Source: Flavobacterium sp. | Lineage (GTDB): Bacteria; Bacteroidota; Bacteroidia; Flavobacteriales; Flavobacteriaceae | Length of the DNA stretch: 5,863 nucleotides | Assembly: GCA_023253295.1 (NCBI GenBank) | Contig: JALRGZ010000062.1 | Location: 1 to 5,863 of the forward strand | Direction of reading: 5' to 3' | Shown: piece after piece, positions 5,684-5,863 of the stretch | How the letters are laid out: every line of letters begins with the position of its first letter | How positions within the stretch are numbered: the stretch's first letter is position 1 | Translations under genes and position numbers: made by a program | Notes under the pieces: generated by a model | Seen by the model: only the letters and a program-made list of their open reading frames with translations | Databases searched by the model: none | What the model was told of the DNA's origin: nothing

Positions 5684-5863
5684 TGCACTACTGTTTAAAC
5701 TTTTTAAATCGGTTCCGTAATTATTCATTTTTTCTAATGCTATTTTTTGATCCGCTCCGCTAACAGCAATCATTGGCAATAAAACCTCTTTTGAACAAAG
5801 ACCATTATGTGCTAACAGGAATTTTAAAATTGGTATCGCATTTACCAACATTTGATTTTCCTG
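5681..5863 (-). CDS. Probable dihydrodipicolinate synthase/N-acetylneuraminate lyase family protein, C-terminal fragment
   Basis: Only the last 60 residues are inside the window; the gene begins beyond its right edge. The frame is open from the edge to TAA at 5683-5681. The segment NAIPILKFLLAHNGLCSKEV followed by LLPMIAVSGADQKIALEKM resembles the C-terminal helices of class I aldolases of the DapA/NanA superfamily. Typical members there read NPIPVKAAL..LGL.SGEVRLPL.PL followed by a closing helix. A polar tail TDLKSLNSSA ends it. The Schiff-base lysine and the YxxxN motif lie upstream and cannot be checked. Members cleave or form carbon-carbon bonds next to pyruvate, or dehydrate keto-deoxy sugar acids. 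Being first in a sugar-acid operon, it probably acts on a keto acid sugar rather than in lysine synthesis. The family call rests on a short stretch and is moderate. Confidence 0.65.
   Translation of the reverse strand, partial: QENQMLVNAIPILKFLLAHNGLCSKEVLLPMIAVSGADQKIALEKMNNYGTDLKSLNSSA

Noticed and set aside
5473..5763. Plus-strand 96-codon open frame
   Set aside because: It runs antisense to the start of the PdxA-family gene and the end of the aldolase-like gene, both of which have family motifs in the minus frame. The product resembles nothing known.

Overview
The window looks like a piece of a low-GC chromosome from a Flavobacterium-like member of the Bacteroidota. The clues are an AT-rich composition, a TonB-dependent receptor with an N-terminal carboxypeptidase-regulatory-like domain and a signal peptide ending in Y-A-Q, promoter-like TAnnTTTG boxes, and almost no Shine-Dalgarno sequences. 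All recognisable genes lie on the minus strand, so transcription runs from high to low coordinates.

Positions 5863 to 1838 hold one compact catabolic operon, entered part-way through its first visible gene. In transcription order it has: the last 60 codons of a probable dihydrodipicolinate-synthase/N-acetylneuraminate-lyase-family aldolase; a PdxA-family dehydrogenase of the PdxA2 (phospho-tetronate) type; a four-carbon acid sugar kinase (DUF1537 family); and a sodium:solute symporter. The genes are joined by a 1-nt overlap, a 4-nt gap and an 11-nt gap, and the operon ends at a strong hairpin at 1838-1878. The simplest reading is uptake of a sugar acid, phosphorylation by the kinase, then NAD-dependent oxidation and decarboxylation by the PdxA homologue to a triose phosphate. 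The known DUF1537/PdxA2 pathway for D-threonate or D-erythronate has this logic. The aldolase-like gene is not needed in that pathway, so the true substrate may be different or longer.

Positions 1705 to 968 hold a single gene with its own terminator. It encodes a soluble protein with a bacterial PH-like domain, a long acidic linker and a C-terminal SHOCT domain. Its function is unknown.

Positions 820 to 1 hold the N-terminal 273 residues of an outer-membrane TonB-dependent receptor of the Xanthomonas/Caulobacter-type subfamily, cut off by the window edge. About 150 bp of very AT-rich DNA precede it, with two TAnnTTTG boxes. Its ligand is unknown, and its link to the sugar-acid operon is proximity only.

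No RNA genes, insertion sequences, CRISPR arrays or long repeats were seen. The longest stretches without a gene are 821-1024 and 1706-1898; both hold only terminators and candidate promoters. The least ordinary content is the aldolase/PdxA2/kinase/symporter combination and the altered residues in the kinase and dehydrogenase signature motifs.
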